Origin: Apricaphanius iberus | Lineage: Eukaryota > Chordata > Actinopteri > Cyprinodontiformes > Aphaniidae | Direction: 5' to 3' | NCBI GenBank assembly: GCA_028564705.1 | Contig: JAPXFQ010000997.1 | Span: forward strand, 372,001 to 436,000 | Length of the DNA stretch: 64,000 nt | Part shown: one piece after another, positions 59,870 to 64,000 of the stretch | Numbering within the stretch: position 1 is the stretch's first letter | How the letters are laid out: every line of letters begins with the position of its first letter | Notes under the pieces: model-generated | What the model saw: the letters and a program-made list of their open reading frames with translations, nothing else | Told to the model about the DNA's origin: nothing | The model's database searches: none | Position numbers and translations under genes: made by a program

Positions 59870-60885
59870 GGGGCCTGAATGGCAGAGTTCCAGGACAAAA
59901 ACTACTGATGGGCTAAAAAGACATTAAGGTTCATCTCAATTTTGCCAAATAAAAAAAAGGATGTTGATGACCCCAAAGAATTTTGTGAAAATCCTATGTG
60001 TACTGAGGAGACAAAAGCCTAACTTTATGGAACAAAATATGTAAATCTAGCGTAAAACGATTCAAACCAGACCAGCAAAACCACCTCTGATTGGCGGAAG
60101 AAAAACACAATGAACACGTTGGAGTGGCCTAGTCAAAGTCTAAACTGAATCTTATTGAGATGGTGTGTCATGACCTTAAAAATACTTTATCACCAGTGTT
60201 GAGAGTAACGCATTACTACATAAGTCACGGGTTACAGGACTATATAAATTCTTCAGTATTGGAGTAATGAAATGCATTACTCCATTACAATTTCATAGAT
60301 GCAAGTTACAAGCACATTTAAAATTGTTTGTCCACCCAACTAATGCAGCAGACTAAATCAAGTTGAATACCGAAGAAGAAGTGCTTCCTGTTTTTTAAAA
60401 CCAAAGTGTCATATTCATGATGGCTGTGCACAAAAATGCCAGTATTTTTACACAAAGGCATTATTTACACAATTTCACTAATCACATTTCCACCCGTTGA
60501 ATGACTGTTCACTCTCAGGTGTCCTATTCTAAACGCAACTATCTTTTTGATGAGCTCTCTTAGCGCCTTCTTTTGACGCCATTTGAAAAAACATTACCAT
60601 GAGACAGAAGGCATGCAACGGCATGTGAGACTTGAAGTTTAGTAAATAATGTTAAAAATATAGTATTTGTGATGTCACACTTGTTGAAAATGTAAATTGA
60701 TGTTACATTATTTTAAAATTGTGTTATATGTTTAAGATATTTTGCAAAAAGTAACTTAAAATAGTGTAACTCAGTTACATTTTTGAGAAGTAACGTGATG
60801 CAAACATAATACATTTACTTTTTTTTTTTTTTTTACTCACCCAACAGTTTCACACAGGGCCATGTAGACTTTGATTTTTGCCTGG
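59870..60885 (+). pseudogene. Tc1-like transposase relic split by a hAT element
   Basis: 59880-60040 and 60055-60185 keep Tc1 wording: 'gaatggcagagttcca', 'ttcatctcaattttgcca', 'gaggagacaaaagc', 'cagcaaaaccacctctga' and 'gttggagtggcctagtcaaagt'. The last gives the EWPSQSP-type motif; the third acidic residue's block reads IEMVCHDLKN. A large middle part is deleted. After the hAT insertion (60194-60847) the tail resumes at 60848 with TTTCACACAGGGCCATGTAG. Confidence 0.75.
60194..60847. mobile_element. hAT-type element nested in Tc1 relic
   Basis: Ends CAGTGTTGAGAGTAACGC and, reversed, CTGTTGGGTGAGTAAA, with sub-terminal GTAACGCATTACT / AGTAACGTGATGC blocks of a widespread fish hAT family. Flanks TTTATCAC (60186-60193) and TTTCACAC (60848-60855) match at 6 of 8. 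654 bp, no transposase. Confidence 0.75.
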
Positions 60886-60949
60886 ATAATATGCCTGGAC
60901 ACACTACTCACTTTCATCTTTTTAAACAATTACCTTTCGTTAACCACAG

Positions 60950-61135
60950 GGGTTAGTGTGGCTCATTGAGTGGAGTAGTTGGCTAGTAATCAGAGCGTTG
61001 TAGGTTTGATTCTGCCTTCCTTCTCTCACAAGCGGATGTGCCCCTGTCTACATATCAGTGTATAAATGAGTGTGAATATGTGAATATGGCGTCAGTGTTC
61101 AGAACTTTAAATGGTCAGTATAACTAGAATACTGT
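60950..61135 (+). mobile_element. tRNA-derived SINE
   Basis: Begins with a tRNA-like head: A-box-like GTGTGGCTCATTGAG and B-box-like TAGGTTTGATTCTG. A body with 'aagcggatgtgcccctgtc', 'gtgtataaatgagtgtgaat' and a tail 'aactttaaatggtcagtata' follow. Box B has drifted (T for C), so it is not a working tRNA gene. The same family's 3' end appears reversed at 52785-52838. Confidence 0.6.
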
Positions 61136-63904
61136 TTTCCAAGTTCAGTTCTTTAACTTTTGTGGCATACACCACACTTGTTTCTTATGACTATATAGAC
61201 CAATACTGTTCAAAACTTTTGTTACTTGGGGCAAAATAACCATGATTAAAATACCTGCAGGGCCACATTGTGACTATAAAATGTATTGTTTCTTTTTACT
61301 TTGTTTCTGTTTTTGAACCACTCTGAAATAAGCTTAGCGTGCATTTTAGATACATTTTTGTTGAAGACGTTCATCAATCACTGAAGATCTAAAACCTAAA
61401 CTGTTTCAAACAAAATAAATGCATACTGTTTCCTATTATTGGTAGGTCAGATTTTTTTTTTCTTTTGGTCTAGAAAAGATATTTTTTCCCTCTATATTTT
61501 CACCCATGATGTCAGTTGTTTTAAACCTAAAAAACTAGAACATGAAATGATAAAAACAGCAAAAGTAAAAACTAGCAACCTGGCTAAATTATCTTCAGAT
61601 GTGATGGATACAAGTTTATAGTTATTTCTGTTAGGACTCGAGTGACAAACAACAACATAAATGATGTAAGAGTTAAAAAACCGGTCATATTAAAAAGGAT
61701 TTCTACTCCCCCTTTCCAGGCGGGACAGAAAAAAATAACTGGACTGGTACTGAAAGTAAAAATTTAGCTTCCTCAAAGAAACGGTAAAAAGATTAAAGAT
61801 GCTCAGTAACACTTATGCATTAAGCATTATCCACACTGATTAGACTGTGTAATGACCGGCTCCAGCATTCTATTGATGCTAATGGGCTGAATTAATACTG
61901 CGAGTTATCTGGAAAGACTGATAGATGACTCGTAGGCCTAATTATGACATTTCATTAAAGAGATCCCAGTGGAGGTGTTATGGCATATTTAGCTGCAGGA
62001 TGCATTGAGAATGCTGCTTCAGTTGCGCTCAGACTGATTTATCAGACTGCTTCTTGTTCAGAAGTGTAAACTGCAGGCTTGGACAATTTCCCATTCCAGG
62101 TGTTCTCTTGTCGAAATGATAGCTTCATTTTTGTGATATCAGACACGTGAAAATTCAGCTTCAGCAACAGGCACCCGCTTCCCGCTTTGTGCCTACAAAA
62201 GGGTAGCGAGCTTTGTGATCCTCACCTTGAGAACATATTTTGAAAGTAATGAAGTCAGATGGCTGTATCTACTCAGTTCATTAAGTTATTGAAGACCACA
62301 GATAGCATTTTAACATTAAAAGGGGACCTCCTTTTCCATTTAGCATAGATGTATTTGGGTTTACTGATTGAAACATTTTATTTCAATGTTGATATAATCT
62401 GCGCAGGCTTTACATTTCAGTAAAGCTTTTTAATTAATGGGGAGCCCAGACTGGAGGACGAAAAAAGAAGAATGGGTCATTAATAAAGTGCAATTAAATG
62501 GATCAGAGCACTCGTAATTGTTATCAGCAGCAGCTCTAAAGAAGGTCTATCCAAGTAGAGGAGCCATGTCAGTAGCAGAACATTTTTTTAAATCTATTTA
62601 AACAATTTACGCTTAAAAAAATTGAGCACAATAAATCAATTAGGGAAACCCTATTTGAAATTGAACGCAGTCCCTCCAAACCCAATGGGATTGTTTTTTT
62701 TAATTGCATTTGAGCTCCTTGAAATGCACAGGCAGCGTTTAAGGGACTTGACTGGAGGACAGCTGTCTCTTCCAAGTTGGTCAATAGTAAATCAGCCAAT
62801 TAAGCTCTTTTGGTTTCTCAAGCATTGATCTGGAATTATAATCCTGGCTTAGTCGAATAGTAAGTAACTTTTCTTCTAGCAGCTTTAGCCTGAGGCCTGA
62901 AGAATGGATATGTCAAGTTGTGTATTGTGTTCTCTTCTCAACACTTTAAAGGGGGCTCTGTTTTGCGGTTTTTTTATTTTTATTTTAAAAAATCGATATA
63001 GTTTTTTTAATTAATCCCCCCCCCCGGCTTTAAAAATGCTTTAAACATAAATGGACGTTGTGTCAGTTAAAGTCAAATAGCTAATTTACAATAAAGGTTC
63101 TCATAATTTTTTTTCCTTGAGAAATCCAACAGTCCGATCTACTTGCATTGCTTGTGTCTAAACAAGGACAGTGGACATTTTTCAAATTGTATTTTATCAA
63201 AAGAAAAGTCCAGCAAAGAAAAAAACAAAATACAGGGATAATCATAATTCAGATTCAGAATGTAAATGTATTCAGAGTACCATTTTATAAGCTAACGAGC
63301 CAATGGTGAAATAAGTAAGTGTTGCTTAACTGAAAATTGCTCAAAAGCTAGATGTTTTCTGTAGCCTATGTCTAATTAACACATGCTTGGCTTGTTTTTT
63401 TTGTTTTTTTGGCATGAAATAAATCATAAATTTTTTTAGTTGGAGAGAAAGATCATTCTCTTAACAATATAGCATGTAGAATCCCATGTTCCCTGGAGTC
63501 CTGGCAGATCCATTACATGGATTTCTAAAGTTGAATTTATTGAGAACACTTAGGTGAAAACCCTGAGGGAACAAGCTAAGGTGGTGAAAGACGATAAAAT
63601 GATGAATAATACATTTTAAAATAGCTGTATGCAAAACAATAGTGTGACAGATTAAATGCATTTTAATTTTTGAGTGAATTAATGAATAGATAAAAAAGAG
63701 AACCTAAACAGTTGTAACACTTTATTTTCTCCAAGAACCCAAACATTTTATCAGTTGTGAGGTAGGTATGTTGTTTGAATGTACCAGGACTGAGCTAGCT
63801 AAAATAAACTCTGGATTTATGTTGAAGTGATATTGTGCTGTGGTGATAATAGAAAGTTTTGTTGCATGAGGAGCCGCTGTTTAGGCAGATATCAATGTTA
63901 CAAG
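61136..63904. other. gene-free stretch with possible regulatory DNA
   Basis: No exon or mobile element recognised. 61850-62240 and 62400-62830 have high-complexity sequence with several TAATTA/TTAATTA-type homeodomain-like cores, unlike the low-complexity flanks. A C run lies at 63017-63025. Confidence 0.4.
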
Positions 63905-64000
63905 TAGGGATGCAACAATAACCCTTTTTTTTTTAACCGATACGATACTGTAACTTGTATCTGAGCACTTGCTGATACTAAGTACCAATGCTGATAATAC
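63905..64000 (+). mobile_element. hAT MITE, cut by window end
   Basis: Starts TAGGGATGCAACAATAACC and continues 'accgatacgatactgtaact', 'gagcacttgctgatactaag', following the left half of the element at 3524. Its right end lies outside the window. Confidence 0.7.

Noticed and set aside
60950..61030. tRNA gene candidate
   Set aside because: Box A/B are imperfect, no cloverleaf with paired acceptor arms is seen, and a SINE body follows.

Overview
The window looks like a non-coding, repeat-filled stretch of a teleost fish chromosome. It is AT-rich, has no operon-like gene packing, and carries many transposon families typical of ray-finned fish: Tc1-like, hAT and hAT-derived MITEs, PIF/Harbinger, L2- and Rex1-like LINEs, and tRNA-like SINEs. 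Nothing points to a bacterium, virus or plasmid. The species cannot be fixed from the sequence alone.

Only one host protein-coding exon is supported with some confidence: 14308-14445 on the + strand. It has a splice acceptor, an 83-base 5' untranslated part, an ATG at 14391, a signal peptide and a phase-1 splice donor. The signal peptide (MMLLWKLLLLQSLMGCLA, then a split Gly codon) resembles those of the contactin 3/4/6 group of GPI-anchored neuronal adhesion proteins. Such genes have very large introns, so most of the window is probably 5' intron before 14.3 kb and first coding intron after it. No second contactin exon was found downstream. A weaker candidate exon of an unrecognised gene lies at 201-353 on the - strand.

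Layout. 0-14 kb: candidate exon, LINE tail, Harbinger remnant, hAT MITE, Tc1 remnants, dispersed repeats and a 21-22 bp minisatellite. 14-30 kb: signal-peptide exon, three hAT-type elements (14.9-16.1, 18.4-18.6, 22.1-23.0 kb) and otherwise plain intronic sequence. 30-37 kb: a long inverted repeat (arms about 1.1-1.4 kb, 30921-32078 and 34731-36136) whose outer ends carry a 64-bp hairpin module; a third hairpin lies at 36503-36566, and a LINE fragment sits between the arms. 37-48 kb: AT-repeat hairpin, nested Tc1 cluster (42.7-44.6 kb), TTAA-flanked element (45.0-45.7 kb) and a second Harbinger remnant. 48-52 kb: a dead, internally deleted L2 LINE on the - strand. 52-61 kb: a perfect 35-bp hairpin, a Rex1/L2-like LINE with a nested MITE, a 1.17-kb hAT element with perfect target duplications, a Tc1 relic split by a hAT element, and a SINE. 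61-64 kb: gene-free sequence with possible regulatory DNA, ending in a hAT copy cut by the window edge.

No genes work together as a system here. The history readable from the sequence is repeated insertion and decay of transposons inside a large intron. Family assignments of repeats rest on recognition by eye. Target-site duplications and terminal inverted repeats were read directly from the sequence.
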